A stretch of 64,000 bases of DNA from JACCZX01 sp963824935 (GTDB lineage: Bacteria; Pseudomonadota; Gammaproteobacteria; Burkholderiales; Burkholderiaceae_F), in the NCBI GenBank assembly GCA_963824935.1, contig CAWGRF010000023.1, forward strand, positions 124,001 to 188,000, written 5' to 3'. This document shows positions 63,235-64,000 of this stretch, one piece after another (positions within the stretch are counted from its first letter, which is position 1; every line of letters begins with the position of its first letter). Both the position numbers and the translations under genes were made by a program. The notes under the pieces are model-generated. The model searched no databases. It was given only the letters and a program-made list of their open reading frames with translations, and was not told the DNA's origin.

Positions 63235-64000
63235 TTAGGCAGCTTCTTCGTCAGGAGCCGGCGGTCGCGGGCGCGCCGCCGCATCGAGCTTGTTCATATA
63301 CCGCTGCAGCATGCGTGCGGCCGATTCGCTTAAATCGACAAACTCGCAACCGCATCGGCGCTCGCCCGCGGGCGAAGACTTAGCATCGACATAGCGCACG
63401 CGCAACGTCACGGTAATTTGGCCGACATCCGGAAGATCGAGATAGCAGTTTTCCAAGTTGCTGTCGGTGGGTAAGTCGAATTGCACCGGATGCGCGAACA
63501 GCGCGAGGCCGCCCACGCTGAGATCGAGCACGCGCACCGACTCATACTGACCCCGTTCGCGTGGTGACGGAACCAGGCATGTCGCTGGGCGTATCGCCGG
63601 CGGCTGCCGACGATATGCGCTGCGGCGCTGCATCCGCAACATTTGTTGCGGCAGACGCACGCGAAACGCGGCGCGTCCCTGATGCTCGACCGCTTCTGCC
63701 GCGCCGACTGAAAATTGGAGCTTTACGTTGTCCAGGAACGCGACGATCACCAATTGCTTCGACGCATAAATTGCCTTCTGCGCAGCGGCCTCGGATGTGC
63801 GATCGAGAATCAATTCCTCGAAGCCTTCATTAACGTCGAGCACATTGCTGACGGTAAAGCCGCTCGCCTGGTCGTAGTACAACGTCACCAGCACCTGTTT
63901 GTCACGCAGTTGACGCAGCAGCGTCGCGATTTCGCTGCGCGAATAGATCGCAAAGCGCTCGAGCTCCGGCGAATCGGGCTCCGGGAACGGGGTCGTCAGG
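63235..64000 (-). CDS. ycgR: Flagellar brake protein YcgR (5' end outside window)
   Basis: Cyclic-di-GMP effector that slows the flagellar motor. The frame is open to the window edge, so the start is missing; at least 254 residues are visible. The N-terminal YcgR domain includes the stretch FAIYSRSEIATLLRQLRDK, and the PilZ domain has the RxxxR motif in QRRSAYRRQ and the D.S.GG motif in LDLSVGGLAL, both needed to bind cyclic-di-GMP. The C-terminal tail is Pro/Ala-rich. The nearby GGDEF-EAL protein is a possible source of its ligand. Confidence 0.9.
   Translation of the reverse strand, partial: LTTPFPEPDSPELERFAIYSRSEIATLLRQLRDKQVLVTLYYDQASGFTVSNVLDVNEGFEELILDRTSEAAAQKAIYASKQLVIVAFLDNVKLQFSVGAAEAVEHQGRAAFRVRLPQQMLRMQRRSAYRRQPPAIRPATCLVPSPRERGQYESVRVLDLSVGGLALFAHPVQFDLPTDSNLENCYLDLPDVGQITVTLRVRYVDAKSSPAGERRCGCEFVDLSESAARMLQRYMNKLDAAARPRPPAPDEEAA

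Overview
The window reads as a chromosomal segment of a betaproteobacterium, probably Burkholderiales-like. This is an inference from gene order and protein families, with no database search. The supporting blocks are pilS / PP0621 / CcsA-like / ffh, rplU-rpmA-obgE-proB, pilBCD-coaE-zapD-yacG, argJ / DUF815 / Nudix-ThiE next to secA, lpxC next to a complete dcw cluster, and rnpB close to mraZ. No phage, insertion sequence, CRISPR array or rRNA was seen.

Layout. 1-11.6 kb is housekeeping: 3' part of the pilus sensor kinase pilS, a small PP0621-type protein, a CcsA-like membrane protein, ffh, a lytic transglycosylase, proS, rppH, proB, obgE, rpmA, rplU, ispB and a tRNA-Pro(CGG). 11.8-15.7 kb holds pilBCD (type IV pilus motor, platform, prepilin peptidase). 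15.7-26.2 kb carries coaE, zapD, yacG, a Nudix-ThiE fusion, a DUF815 ATPase, argJ, secA, an M23 endopeptidase, a DciA-like gene and lpxC. 26.2-43.7 kb is the dcw division and wall cluster, all on the minus strand: mraZ-rsmH-ftsL-ftsI-murE-murF-mraY-murD-ftsW-murG-murC-ddl-ftsQ-ftsA-ftsZ, with tight or overlapping junctions except around murG and mraZ. 43.9-45.5 kb holds a type II NADH dehydrogenase and the RNase P RNA.

45.5-61 kb is a dense signal-transduction block: a REC-HisKA_3 kinase with a NarL-type regulator; a REC-PAS-GGDEF-EAL protein behind a 1530-residue hybrid phosphorelay kinase; a one-TM histidine kinase; a small zinc-ribbon membrane protein; and an ANTAR response regulator behind an eight-PAS HisKA_2 kinase. 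61-64 kb holds motility regulators (short flgM, short flgN, fliA, an unrecognised gene with a sigma-28-like promoter, and ycgR, cut by the window end).

The most unusual signal is that seven conserved genes between 2 and 38 kb (CcsA-like, ffh, ispB, Nudix-ThiE, argJ, ftsZ, murF) are each broken by one or two single-base frame changes, nine in all. All nine are +1, so removing one base restores the frame, and none was found among the long genes from 38 to 64 kb. An insertion-prone sequencing artefact is the likeliest cause, but the pattern deserves checking. Other points of interest are the eight-PAS kinase / ANTAR pair, a 41-codon in-frame insert beside the GGDEF motif, two inverted copies of a ~125 bp dispersed repeat, rnpB abutting ndh, and the abbreviated flgM/flgN pair.
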